Shown here piece by piece: positions 19,590 to 29,961 of a DNA stretch of 64,000 bases (position 1 is its first letter; each line of letters starts with the position of its first letter). The translations under genes and the position numbers were made by a program. Under the pieces are notes generated by a model, which was given only the letters and a program-made list of their open reading frames with translations, had not been told where the DNA came from and ran no database searches. Source of the stretch: Erpobdella octoculata (lineage: Eukaryota > Annelida > Clitellata > Hirudinida > Erpobdellidae); the NCBI GenBank assembly GCA_963978895.1, contig OZ022242.1, positions 26,640,424 to 26,704,423 on the forward strand, written 5' to 3'.

Positions 19590-21505
19590 CAGGGACGTCA
19601 TTTCAGCAAAACCTTAGGGGGGGCAAGATGTTTTAGGGGCCCACTTAGGGTCCTATGACCGGGGGGGGGGTAGATGGAGCCACTTTTCAAAAAAAAATTA
19701 GAAACCCTGGTTTAATTTTTTCTCCCAAAAAAACCTCATGACCGTGGGAGGTCACATAATATAACATCTGAGTGAGCATAAGAGCATTTTCAGTTGTCTC
19801 TACGAACAAGGCAATAGCTATCAAAATCTGCTGTAAACGTTAATTAATATTGATGAACTACAGTCTTTTATTTCTGAAAAAGTTAGTCCATTATGAATAC
19901 ACTGAACCCTCTTTTTTTCTCACCCCCATGATGTCGCCCGAGGCATCTTGCCCACCCATTAGCAACGCCTCTGGGCCCAATAATGCAAGTATCTAGTGAA
20001 TTTTTATGAAACGGATCTAGGCTAATAGTTCATATTTTTTTTGTTAACTTAAACAAGCTGGCATTTTACATTAAGGTAATTCTAATATCGTTATTTGATA
20101 ATGGTTAATTGTTCTTTATACTAAGTGTTTTAAAACTCAAATATCAGTATATGTAATATGTAATATATATCGAAGTATCCTGTCGTGAATCATAATTTGA
20201 TCTTTTTTATCCTCTTTTATCCGGGTTGGGACTGGCTGCAAAAGTGTGCTTATTCGGTCTGCAGAGAAAATCATCAGATTGCGGATTGAAGGAATTCAGG
20301 CATGCAAGAAGATCACCAGTTTCTGTAAATCGTGCGTTCAACTCTCGTTCCATTTTGAACTGTTCATAACTTTTTTAACACTTCTCCATCTCGACGTGAA
20401 CGATCAAGCTTCTTAGTTTCTTTAGCATCTCTTTTTTCTTTTATTCTCTATGGACAGCCTACTCCGCCAGGCTACGAATAACGCTAACCTTCTTTATATA
20501 CGGGACGGCATTTTTTCTACATATGGCCGCATCCTATAATTACAAAAGCTTCTGCTTTTCTCTTCTCAAATCTCACTAAGAACACCAAAAAAATAAAACA
20601 GGGGCCCATATATAATAACTATTGGTTTACATAAAAGTCCGGAAGCACAGTCCTCCTAAATGATGTCCCTGAGTTTTGAAAGTTACGGTCTGAAAGGTGC
20701 CCATGGCCCACTTGAAAGTCAGGAATCTACATAAAAGTTAGGGATGGCTACTTAACAGTCATAGAAGGGCCAGTCAAAAGTCAGTTAAAAGTTAAGAGGG
20801 ACCCACTTAAGTGCGGGAACCACTTTAGTGCCGGAAAACCCACTGAAAAGTCCGGGAAGGGCCATTTAAGTCAGGAGGGGCCCACTTAGGTGCCGGGAGC
20901 CCACTTAAGTGCAGAGGCTCACGTAAGACCGGAGCCCACTTCAGTCCCGGGGCCCCATGAGTGCGTTGGGCTCACTTCAGTGCCAGGCCCTTTTAAGTGC
21001 GTGGGACCCACTTCAATGCCGAGTGCCCCTTAAGTACGTGGGGCCCACTGAAAAGTCTGGAAAGGGCTAATAAAAATCAGGAGGGGCCCACTAACTTAGG
21101 TTCCGGGGGCCCACATAAGCGCAGGAGACCACTTAAGGGCGGGGCCCATTTAAGTGCGTTGGGCCCACTTTACTGCGTGGGGCCCTACTTTAGTGCCGAG
21201 GCTCCCTAAGTACGTGGGGCCCACTTTAGTGCGGGAGCCCACTGAAAAGTCTGGGAATGGCTACTTAAAAATCAGGAGGGCCCACTTTAGGGCCGCGAGC
21301 CCACTGAAAAGTCCGGGAATGGCCACTTAAAAATCAGGAGGAGCCCCCTAACGTAAGTGCATGGGGCCCACTTAACTGCGTGGGGCCCATTTTAGTGATG
21401 GGGCCCCCTTAACTGCGTGGGGCCCACTTTAGTGCCGGGGGTCCATTGAAAACTCAGGGGGGGGCGATCGCCCCCCCCTGCCCCCCCCCCCAATTGACGT
21501 CCCTG
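19590..21505. mobile_element. hAT element nested in foldback arm, TSD GATCAGTT
   Basis: This 1916-bp insert begins CAGGGACGTCA and ends TGACGTCCCTG. It is flanked by GATCAGTT at 19582-19589 and 21506-21513, the 8-bp duplication typical of hAT. Near 20240-20420 the minus strand keeps KMERELNARFTETGDLLACL and NSFNPQSDDFL, a scrap of a DUF4371-type hAT transposase. Most of the rest is a tandem array (20640-21460). It is non-autonomous. Confidence 0.85.
20640..21460. repeat. degenerate GGGCCCACTTAAGTGCG tandem array
   Basis: About 25-30 variants of GGGCCCACTTWAGTGCGKGG are interleaved with TGAAAAGTCCGGGAA and TTAAAAATCAGGAGG units. A short frame at 20997-21209 is just the translated repeat. Confidence 0.75.
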
Positions 21506-21660
21506 GATCAGTTGTCCATGGGATCAGTTGTCCGTGGGATCCGTTGTCCATGGGATCAGTTGTACTGGGATCAGTTGTCCTGGGATCAGTTGTCTTGGGA
21601 TCAGTTGTCCTGGGATCAGTAGGCACTAACCCGAATGTAATCCCCACACATGTACAGGGT

Positions 21661-21818
21661 AAGTTATAAACGGTACAGAAAATCTGCCACCAAGTTTTCT
21701 TAACCTTTCCGATATTTAAAAGTGAGATTATACTCCTGCAAAGCCAGTGCAAATCTATTAAGTTTTGCACTTTTAGGAGCTGCATCAGTTAAATATATGA
21801 GAGGATTGTCATCTGAAA
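21661..21818 (-). pseudogene. Ty3/Gypsy-type RNase H fragment
   Basis: The minus strand reads SDDNPLIYLTDAAPKSAKLN, then RFALALQEYNLTFKYRKG, stop, ENLVADFLYRL. This is the end of the RT-connected RNase H of Ty3/Gypsy LTR elements (DHxPLxYL...RWxLxLQEYxFxIxYRxGxxNxVADxLSR). One in-frame stop replaces a residue in the G-x-x-N segment. No LTRs or other pol domains were found nearby. The foldback element inserted about 20 bp away. Confidence 0.75.
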
Positions 21819-21829
21819 AAACAAGTGAA

Positions 21830-22690
21830 GGAAAAATGAGTTTTTCAACACAAACTTTTATTTAAAATACACTCGATTTAGAAATACGAAAGATATTCAA
21901 ATTAAGTTTTCCGGTTTTTTTGTAAATAAGAATTGAAGTTAAACGAAATTAATCTAGAAGCATGAATGGTTGTATAATGGGGTGAAATTTAAAATATCGC
22001 CCTGTATCTTTTAAGGGAAAAGATTTTCAGACTCAACAAAGCCCCGGTAGCTGGCTTACCATTCCGACCTATGTTTAATTCCTAGCCGGGGTGGGCCCTA
22101 AAACCAGTGGGGGCACAGGGCGAAATTTCCGCCAGCCCCCTTCTCGACAGCCCTGAGGACAGGACGAAGAAACAAAAATACAGGACAGAACAGGACAAAG
22201 AATAAGCACAAGAATAAAATATATATAATAAATAAACGCACAAGTCTTGTTACGCGAGCTTCAGATGAATCACGTGCTTGCTTTGCTGCACGATAATCAC
22301 GCTTTTTACAACGTTTATATTAAGTCACTTTCTTGTTGGTGTGTCTGCTGTCTACGAAACGACTTTATACTCTCGCTCTCCCCTTATCCCTCTCTCGTGC
22401 AGGCGTGCATCGCAAGCATGATGCTAACCAGTGTTGTGTAAGATTTGAAATCAAATGATTTGAAATCACGATTTTTATCTGTTTAGTTTATTAAAATATT
22501 TCAAAATTAATTGAATAATGTATTGTCATCCAATATAAAGCTATGCTGAAAGTTTCAGCTTCCTAGCTAGTCAAAAAGCTGGTTAAATTTTACTTGCAAG
22601 ATTTGCGTACAGAGAAAGCCACATACAAACAGAGATTGTAACATAATAAAAAGTTTGTAATAATAACTTCTGAAAAAAAATCCAAAAACA
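21830..22690. repeat. dispersed repeat pieces, no gene
   Basis: AGTTTTTCAACACAAACTTTTATT (21840s) and CTTCCTAGCTAGTCAAAAAGC...ACTTGCAAGATTTGCGTACAG (22560-22615) recur together at 39970-40155. A GC-rich piece (22080-22160) ending CGACAGCCCTGAG looks like a hAT end. Confidence 0.5.
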
Positions 22691-22694
22691 GAAT

Positions 22695-22955
22695 TTGTTT
22701 AGACGTCTGTCCATCTGTCCGTTCGTCTGTCCATCCATCCATCTATTTTGCTCTCCTTCTTTCTCCCTGCTTTTTTTGCTTTCTCTTGCTTTTTTCTTAA
22801 TTTTCTCTCTTTCTCTCGCTTTTTTATTGTTTTTATCTCTCTTTTTTCTCTCTATTTCTCTTTCTCTTTTTATTTGTTTCATCCTTCTTATCTGCTCTCT
22901 CTTTTTCCTTCTCCATCCTTCCCTATATTTCTTAAACTGTTTTTTCTATAGTTAA
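22695..22955. repeat. CT-rich low-complexity tract
   Basis: About 260 bp of TTTCTCTCT-type sequence. Frames on both strands are compositional artefacts. Confidence 0.8.
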
Positions 22956-22994
22956 ATTTGTTTCTTATCAGATTTTTGACATCTTATTCTTTTT

Positions 22995-23395
22995 ACATTA
23001 TATACAGTCAAACTCGAGGAGGTCATCAGGGCGCATGGTCTCCAATGCCACATGTACGCCGACGACACACAAGTCTACGGCCGCTGCCGACCGGAGCACG
23101 CGGGCTCTCTTGCCATGAAGGTATCGATGATGCGTAGACGTTGTCGACAGCTGGATCAGGAGCAGCCGTCTCCTGTTGTATTCCAACAAAACGGAAGTAA
23201 TCTGGTGCTCGTCTTTCCGACGTTCGTCAACTCTCCCTACCATGCCATCTCTACAGCCAGTTTCCACACAACACTAAAGACATTTCTGTTCACTAAATCT
23301 TTTCCTTAACGTCTACAGTGGCCTTGAAGTTCTGTTGAAGAACATACGCCACTTTAATAAAACTCGGATTCATTATCATTATTATCATTATATTA
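22995..23395 (+). pseudogene. LINE 3' fragment with YADD box, internally deleted
   Basis: The plus strand gives EEVIRAHGLQCHMYADDTQV, the RT5 catalytic box of L2/CR1-like LINEs. It then jumps to a C-terminal end (FHTTLKTFLFTKSFP, stop), the usual ..F...LKTHLF...F terminus. It finishes in a CATTATCATTATTATC tail. The thumb region between is deleted. Confidence 0.8.
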
Positions 23396-23796
23396 CATGG
23401 CAAAGAAACACAAAATCCAACTATCTAATTTGAAATATATTTAAATACTTTTTCAGCTAAACAAAAAAAACTGTGCCAAAACGTTTCAGATTCTAAAGAG
23501 CGTCAGCTAAAGCAGTCACAATGAGTCAGCTGTCGATAAAACGCTGGCGCCAAAGCGTAACAAGCAATTGTAAAATTAACCTTTGAATTATTTTTGTAAA
23601 ATACATTGGCTCAAAGATTTGGGATAATGCGTTTGCAAATCTAAACATGTTTTCTTAACAAAACTTCAAAAAGTCAGCAAAGGTTTTCAGTGTAAATAAG
23701 GACTTAGATTGCTATGCGAAAATTTTATTATAATTTTTATTCAATTTTTTCAAAATATTTTCTTTATGCCATTTCTTAGTTTTTTATATTGTTTTA
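23396..23796. other. no recognisable gene
   Basis: AT-rich intron 2 sequence without motifs. Confidence 0.35.
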
Positions 23797-24163
23797 CTAG
23801 CGGAGATACCCGGCGTTGCCCGGGTTTTTTAGAGGTTTTTCTAATGTTTGTCTCTTTCTCTCCCGTTTCCTTTCCCACCTGCTTTCCCACTCCTGTTCGC
23901 TTTCCCGTTTTCGGTCGTTTTCCCGCCCCCGGTCGCTTTCCCGCTCCCGGTCGCTTTCCCGCTCCCGGTCACTTTCCCGCTCCCGGTCACTTTCCCGCTC
24001 CCGGTCGTTTTCCCGTTCCCGGTCGCTGTCCCGTTCCCGCTCACGTTTGCTCTCCCATTCCCGCTCACGCTTGCTTTTCCGTTCCCGCTCGCTGTCCGTT
24101 CCGGGTCGCTTTCCCGTTTCTATAATAGACAAACTAACCCACAAACATTCATATATATATATA
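23797..24163 (-). mobile_element. Helitron family 1 copy (3' end with 18-bp minisatellite)
   Basis: Read on the minus strand it ends CCCGGGCAACGCCGGG + TATCTCCG + CTAG. CCCGG/CCGGG forms a 5-bp hairpin 8 nt before CTAG, the expected Helitron 3' structure. Inward lies an array of GCGGGAAAGCGACCGGGA-type 18-bp units. The arrays translate as Arg/Ser- or Arg/Glu-rich frames on both strands, which is an artefact. The 5' end was not resolved. Confidence 0.65.
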
Positions 24164-25927
24164 CTAGCAGTGCCCGTAGCGGCTTCGCTCGCATGAAATT
24201 AGAGAGTTTGAACCGTGCATCCATAGTAGAGATCATCTTTTAGGTCTCGGCTCGGCCCGTCGACAAATTAGCCCAGCCCGTTTTAAAAACCCAAACTCCT
24301 GGCCCGCCACAGCCCGTCTGAATTAGGCCAGGCCCATTTTTACAGGCCTAGAAGTTCTATATACTTGATGAAAAACTTCGGCCGTCCCACCTTGACCTCA
24401 GGTTTGGCCCGGCCAAACTGAAGACCCTAAAATCACTGAAATATCTATATACTTGGTGAAAAACCTCGGCCCGTCCAACTTTGATTTAAGGTTTGGCCTG
24501 GCCCGTGTGAAGACTCTAAAATAACGGCTTGGCCCGGCCGATGATAAACTGGACTTTTAACCGGCACAAAACTTCAAAATACTAATTTTTACATTTGTAG
24601 CACTTACAGTTTGTGAGTAGCAGTTATTTTGAAATCAAATAACCCTTATTTCCACCCACATTTGAGGTCCTGGAAACCAAATTTTCAAAAAATGCTAAAA
24701 CACGTATTTCATTATTTTTGGAGTAGAAACTAAATACTAATTTTTACTTCTGTAGCATTAACAGTTTTTGAGTAGCAGCTACTTTAAAAACCAAATAACC
24801 CAAAAAATGATGAAACACGTATATCTTTTTTTTTGAGTAGATACTAAGTATTAATTTTTACATCTGTGGCAATTACAGTTGTTGAGTAGCAATTACTTTA
24901 AAAACCAAATAACCCTATTTTCCACCCCACATTTGAAGTCCTAGAAACCAAATTTTCAAAAAATTGTGAAACCCGTATATCATTATTTTTAGAGTAGAAA
25001 CTAAATACTAATTTTACTTTTGTAGCATTTACAGTTTTTGAGTAGCAGTTACTTTAAAAACCAAGTAACCCTATTTTCCACCCCATATTTGAAGTCCTGG
25101 AAACCAAATTTTCAAAAAATGGTAAAACACGTATGTATATCATTATTTCTGGAGTAGAAACCAAATACTAATTTTTACTCCTGTAGCATCTAGAAACTAA
25201 ATACTAATTTTTACTTTTGTAGCATTAACAGTTTTTGAGTAGAAGCTACTTTAAAAACCAAACAACCCAATTTTTCAACCCACATTTGAGGTCCGGGAAA
25301 CCAAATTTGTAAAAAATGGTGAAACACGTATATCTTTATTTTTTAGAAAAGAAACTAAATAATAATTTTTACATCTGTGGTATTTACTGTTTTTGAGTAG
25401 CAGTTACTATAAAAGACAATTAGCCCTATTTTCCATCCAACATTTGAAGTCCTTGAAACCAAATTTTCAAAAAATGCTAAAACACGTATTTCATTATTTT
25501 TGGAGTAGAAATTGAATACTAATTTTTACTCCTGTAGCATTAACAGTTTTTGAGTAGAAGCTACTTTAAAAACCAAATAACCCAATTTTCCAACCCACAT
25601 TTGAGGTCCGGGAAACCGAATTTTCAAAAAATGGTGAAACACGTATCTTTTTATTTTTCAAAAAGAATCTATATACCAAATTTCAAAATCTCCTCATTTT
25701 TGGTTTTCGAGATATACATTGTTTTAGAAAAAAGTTTGTTTTCCTATTTTTTTTCCCTCAGGAGCAAAATGTTCAAAAATCCTTTCTTACCGGATGTTTA
25801 CGCTATAAAAGTAATATAAGTTCCAAATTTCACGTTCCTAGGATGATGCGTTTGAGCTCGGCGTTGATTATCAGTCAGTCAGTCAGTCAGTCAGTCAGTC
25901 AGTCAGGACATGTTCTTTTATATATAT

Positions 25928-25930
<3 letters not shown>
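24164..25930 (-). mobile_element. Helitron family 2, copy A (1767 bp)
   Basis: On the minus strand it starts TCTATATATATAAAAGAAC and ends GCGAAGCCGCTACGGGC...CTAG. Seven tandem units of about 155 bp (marker CAGTTTTTGAGTAGCAG at about 24607, 24770, 24876, 25031, 25229, 25388, 25542) fill the middle. A GGCCCGGCCC-rich part lies near the CTAG end (24237-24560) and a (CAGT)n tract near the TC end (25870-25907). Copy B at 42894 has an exact empty site that defines these termini. No Rep/helicase gene. Confidence 0.8.
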
Positions 25931-25974
<44 letters not shown>

Positions 25975-26268
25975 TTGCGAATAAACTGTGGAATCAATAG
26001 CTTTTCGTTTAGGTGGCATAATTAAGTCGATAGAAAGATTTGAAATTGTATTTTTAGCCAATTTTCAATATATGACGATATATGTAGTTCCCGCTCGCTC
26101 ACCCGCTCCGCTCATTTTGTGACGGATTTCAATTTTTTTTTTCCCCTTGACTCTCAAGGTTGTGTGAAAATTTCATTACGATCGGATGAATGGTGTAGCA
26201 ATGCATAAACGCCATTAACATATATACATATATACATACAAACATTCATTTTTATACATATAGATTTA
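25931..26268. repeat. (TA)n and RTE-like 3' tail module
   Basis: After (TA)n the sequence GTTCCCGCTCGCTCACCCGC...TTTGTGACGGATTTC...TTTCATTACGATCGGATGAA...GTAGCAATGCATAAA appears. The same module occurs at 42026, 42412 and 46613. It resembles the terminal region of RTE-type retroposons, though no coding part is present to confirm. Confidence 0.55.
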
Positions 26269-26631
26269 ATTTTTGACTTTTTCTTATTTTGTTTTATTAT
26301 GATTTTATGTTATTGACTTTATTTTTTTGCTTGATTATTATAACTTATTTAGGTATATTTGTCTCAAGGAGATAGCTCCTTTCAAAACCCCGTTGGATTA
26401 TTTAACATATTTAGAAAAAGTTAAGGAAGAAAGAGAAAAGAGAGAAAAACGAGAGAGAAATAGTGAGCGGGGAAGCAACAAGAGAAAAACCTCTAAAAAA
26501 CAAGGGCAATGCCAGGTAACCCTGTTAGTTATACAATTTGAAAAAGTATCACTTTTAAAAAAAATTTATTGTTAAAGTGAGTTTATAATTAAACAATAAT
26601 TTTCATGATAAAGTTAGTAATTTCATCTAAC
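26269..26631. other. intron 2; degenerate Helitron family-1 end
   Basis: A GA-rich stretch (26415-26490) leads to GGGCAATGCCAGGTAACCCT then GTTAG at about 26534, a decayed version of the family-1 3' end. No gene. Confidence 0.4.
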
Positions 26632-26833
26632 CTAAACTTTGTGAAGGAAAGTTTATAACCCAGGTTGCTGATGAGTCAAGTAGCCCGTGTTGCAAGAGCA
26701 CAACAGGACGTTTGCTTCCTTGAATTCTATGTGGTTTATTATACTGAATTCGCTGCAAACCAAGAATGAAACCATCCCGTGTCTGAATGTAGTGTTCTTC
26801 ACAAGAATAGCCCTTGCTTCTGATCAACTCAGT
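26632..26833 (-). CDS. acid lipase family gene, coding exon 2
   Basis: This 202-nt exon (residues 54-120 plus one base) lies between acceptor ATAAACAACAG and donor GTTAGA. It reads TELIRSKGYSCEEHYIQTRD, GFILGLQRIQYNKP, then RPVVLLQHGLLDSSATWV. This is the N-terminal part of the alpha/beta-hydrolase fold of acid lipases: GYPxEEYxVxTxDGYIL, and the LQHGLL segment whose backbone contributes to the oxyanion hole. Phase fits exon 1 (0) and exon 3 (one base, G|GT). The region is fully open with no lesions. Confidence 0.93.
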
Positions 26834-27590
26834 CTGTTGTTTATTTTAAACCAATAAACATTTAATAGAAACTAGAAAAATAATTTCACATTTTATAAAA
26901 ATTGAAAGACTGCAAATTAGTATCATAATCTATATTTCATGAAAGTAACTTCGCACAGGGAGAGAACATAAAATTTGTGTGCCTGTTTGCTCTTTTGATT
27001 ATATTATTTGTTTATTACTATGGCGACTCGGTCGTGTTTACATTTTTTAAATCTTCTATAGTCCTGGTCCTGTCGTATAGTCCTGGTCCTGTCGTATAGT
27101 CCTGGTCCTGTCGTATAGACCTGCATACACTTGGTATAGGACAGAGTTTGAAAGTTTGTTTCAGTAGCAGACCCATATAGCTGTAAAACGGCACTAGGTG
27201 GAATTATCAAAAGTGTGGCATAAGTCTGCCATCTTGAATTTTCAAGATGACAACCGATAATTAAAAATTATTTTTTTTTAATCAGACAACATTAATATAC
27301 TTAATTGGTGTACAAAACTTAATTTTTTTAGAGATATCATTTTGTTTCTGATAATTATGAAACAAATAAAATCTAATATGGCCGAAAAAATCTAAAATGG
27401 CCACCGAAAACAGAGAAAATGTTGTCAATAAAGTATGAATTAACAATGAGAAGAACAATGACAAGATTAAATTGTTTTTTAGAATTCACCAGTAAAGGTA
27501 CAAAGTAAAACATATTTATGTTATGACATTAATAATGAACTGGTACAACTTCACCAGAAGCACTTCATTTGCAGAAATAATGCCTATAAA
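26834..27590. other. intron 1, left part
   Basis: Contains about three 22-bp tandem units GTATAGTCCTGGTCCTGTC (27058-27118). Otherwise no gene seen. Confidence 0.5.
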
Positions 27591-28256
27591 TTATTTGTTG
27601 TGACAATCTGAGACTAAATGTAATGTGTGACAATATATAACACATAGAAGTTCTCCTTTGGCACACAAACACTGGTTGGTGTCACATTTACCACCACATT
27701 TGCACAAAATCAGCATATTTTCTGGAATTGGTACAAGACTTTTAACAGGAAATATGGAACCACCATCTAAAACCAGACATAATCTATTGCACTGAGAATT
27801 GGAGCATCATCAATCAAGATAGTGAAGACATTCTGTTTGAGGTAAAAAGCTCGCTGTATATGGTTCTTAATGACACTTGAGGTTGGTGGCAACTGTGCCA
27901 GTGTCTTTGGCATACCACAATTAAAATGACTTTCAAATCATGCCTGGTCAAATGTTTGACACGAAGTCTTGCGCCCTGCTCCAATCCACAAACAAACAAA
28001 GTATTTTTCAGCCAACTTAAATGATTCATCACTCAATTCAGTAGACTCAGCAAAATTGTTCAGGTATCTTTGAGGCTCACACATAAATGCAGCATTTTTG
28101 GTTCCAATTTTGCTGAGAGCATCATCTCCATTTAGCATATGCACTTTTACAAGAACCCTAAACAAATCCACGCCAAGTCTAACAGCAAGAATATGGACAA
28201 GTAGATGTCGCTTATGTGCCCCAGATCTAAATTCTATCCACAATTCAAGCAGTCCA
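27591..28256 (-). pseudogene. uncharacterised TE-associated protein, CxC-rich C-terminus
   Basis: The minus strand gives LVKVHMLNGDDALSKIGTKN and AEKYFVCLW, then CQTFDQ, stop, FESHFNCGMPKTLAQLPPTS and SVIKNHIQRAFYL. After a frameshift it ends FPVKSLVPIPENMLILCKCG, GKCDTNQCLCAKGELLCVIY and CH, stopping at 27591. I recall this order (GDD..SKIGTK; AEKYLV.VW.G; LPPTSSVI..HI.RA; C.C.G.C....C.C....PC...C) from uncharacterised proteins common in invertebrate genomes, but I know no named domain or function. In-frame TGA, TAG and a frameshift show decay. It lies in lipase intron 1, same strand. Confidence 0.6.
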
Positions 28257-28664
28257 AGGTGTCACCAGTAGATAAATCGCAGTAGCCGTACTAGTGTTTC
28301 TGTGTTATTTGCATAGATATATAGATGGGACATATCAATCTATTTCCTGTACAATTTGAGCTTGTTTACATTTGCTCATTTGTTGCCGATGTATTATGTC
28401 GTTACTTGACAAATCCGCTAAAGTCCTAATATTTTTGTAGATTTTGCTGTTATTTATTTGAAAAACGGTATAAGAACTATGCTGGGTATTAATTAACTTC
28501 CCGTAACCGTAACTGGCACTAGACGATCCTAACACATCACCCAAGTACTTGCACAATTGCACTGTGCTGCCGCTCACCGAGCGTATCTAATATAAAATCG
28601 CACCGCTAACTTAGAGCTTTCTGTCATGTCGTTTTACCAAAGTTAACCAAACAATAAACAAAAG
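28257..28664. other. intron 1, no recognisable gene
   Basis: A short minus frame at 28335-28577 has no motif I recognise. Confidence 0.3.
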
Positions 28665-28850
28665 ATCTTTCTTCTATCAACTGCTTTAAATCTCATTTGA
28701 AAACTCACCTCTATCGTAAAGTTTTCTGTCACTGACTGCCACAGCAGGTCCACAACTGCTATTTCGTCATTATTATTTAATGTAGTTTTAATGACATATG
28801 TTGCTTTATCGACTGTTTAATAATAATTATTATTATTATAATTCGGCTTT
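28665..28850 (+). pseudogene. LINE 3' terminus with ATT tail
   Basis: The plus strand reads NCFKSHLKTHLYRKVFCH then stop, the conserved C-terminus of L2/CR1-like ORF2 (F...LKTHLF...F). It is followed by about 100 bp and an (ATT/AAT)n tail. It is 5'-truncated. Confidence 0.65.
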
Positions 28851-29168
28851 GGCCACAGTTTGAAGACAAAGTCTTAATAGTTCCAAATGTCTATGCTTCG
28901 GGCCAAAGCGAAGTTTGTTTAGGTCTGATGAATCCAATGCAGTATTTAGTATAAATACGCCTTAGTATAACCTGCCATTTTATATTTTTTTTCTAAAAGT
29001 ATTTTGTCTAAATTCATTTTTATTAATATTTAATTTTGTCTAAATTCATTTTTTTAATATTTGCATTACTATTTATGATCAAATTTTCTTTTCTATCCAT
29101 ATCGTATCAAATTACACAGATAGAGTAGATTAACATCCAACTAAACCCAAAAAGTAAAAATAACTTAC
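28851..29168. other. intron 1, 5' part
   Basis: AT-rich. Two direct copies of TTGTCTAAATTCATTTTT occur at 29005-29056. No gene. Confidence 0.4.
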
Positions 29169-29327
29169 CACATTTCGATTGAAATCTGGATCGTGTGAGC
29201 GACCAAAAACTTGAGAAAATAGAATATTTCTTTCTTTCTTAGCATTTTTTTTATAGGATTTGGCAACAGACTCATGATAGAAAAAACACAGCTCCAAAAT
29301 GATCATTATTAAGTAACACAAATCCAT
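29169..29327 (-). CDS. acid lipase family gene, coding exon 1 (signal peptide)
   Basis: The start ATG at 29327 opens 53 codons ending at a canonical donor GTAAGT. The N-terminus MDLCYLIMIILELCFFYHES is hydrophobic and fits a secretory signal. The exon ends HDPDFNRNV, matching the (D)PE..MN(V/I) motif that precedes the first core strand in acid lipases, and joins in phase to TELIRSKGY of exon 2. Joined product: 291 residues visible of an expected ~400. The family hydrolyses triglycerides and cholesteryl esters in lysosomes or the gut lumen. No stop or frameshift occurs in any of the six exons. The next in-frame upstream region is not obviously coding, so this start is favoured. Confidence 0.88.
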
Positions 29328-29736
29328 GACAGCAATAACAGGGTTTAGTGGTCACTTTAAATCAGTTTAATCTATTATACAAGCAAGATGTAGAACATCT
29401 AAATTCTAAAATTGACTTGGCTAGACTTTTAGACGCTCGTAGCATGCAATAGAAATAGATGCATCTAATCAATCTAATATCTAATCATTAGATTTTAGAT
29501 TCTAATGTCTATCTAATGATCTAATCTCTAATCTAATCTATCTACTAATAACTAATCACTAATCTAATATTCTAATGCATGGGTGGATGAAGCTGGAAGA
29601 TGCTTAAATAATTTTCAAATTAAAAATAAAAAAGTATCGGGGTATTAACATATAAACATATTTAGTCAAATATCGTAGAATTTTGACAGCGCGCGCACAA
29701 GCGTTACCACTCTTGCGCAATCCCGAAGATCCTGCC
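29328..29736. other. upstream of lipase; TCTAAT-rich tract
   Basis: 29455-29578 is a degenerate run of TCTAATC/ATCTAAT words. No core promoter element stands out. The rest is unique AT-rich DNA. Confidence 0.5.
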
Positions 29737-29961
29737 GGTCGTTGCTATTGCCCCGGCGGTTTGCCGTGGAAATAATCGGTAAAATTGCTACTGAGCCGGC
29801 GGCAGTACCGCCGATGAAATTGCTACTGAGCCGGCATTCTCGCCGGTGAAATAATAGGTAAAATTGCTACTGAGCCGGCAGTACCGCCGGTGAAAAAATC
29901 GGTAAAATTGCTAATGTGCCGGCAGTACCGCCGTGGCAATAATCGGTAAAATTGCTACTAA

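Larger units (their letters stand above)
18706..21632. mobile_element. foldback-type element, copy 1 (contains nested hAT)
   Basis: The element starts GGGATCATCGCAACTG and ends GGCACTAACCC, with an exact 9-bp target duplication GAATGTAAT (18697-18705, 21633-21641). Both arms are tandem 15-bp units of the type AGGACAACTGATCCC, in opposite orientation (18718-18897; 19562-19589 plus 21506-21620). The core (18898-19561) contains a (TATG)n run and no coding frame. Without the nested hAT and its duplication the length is 1003 bp, against 1006 bp for copy 2 at 48319. Confidence 0.9.

Noticed and set aside
29455..29578. Interstitial telomere-like (TCTAAT)n
   Set aside because: Too degenerate, with TCTAATC and ATCTAAT variants and no regular hexamer.
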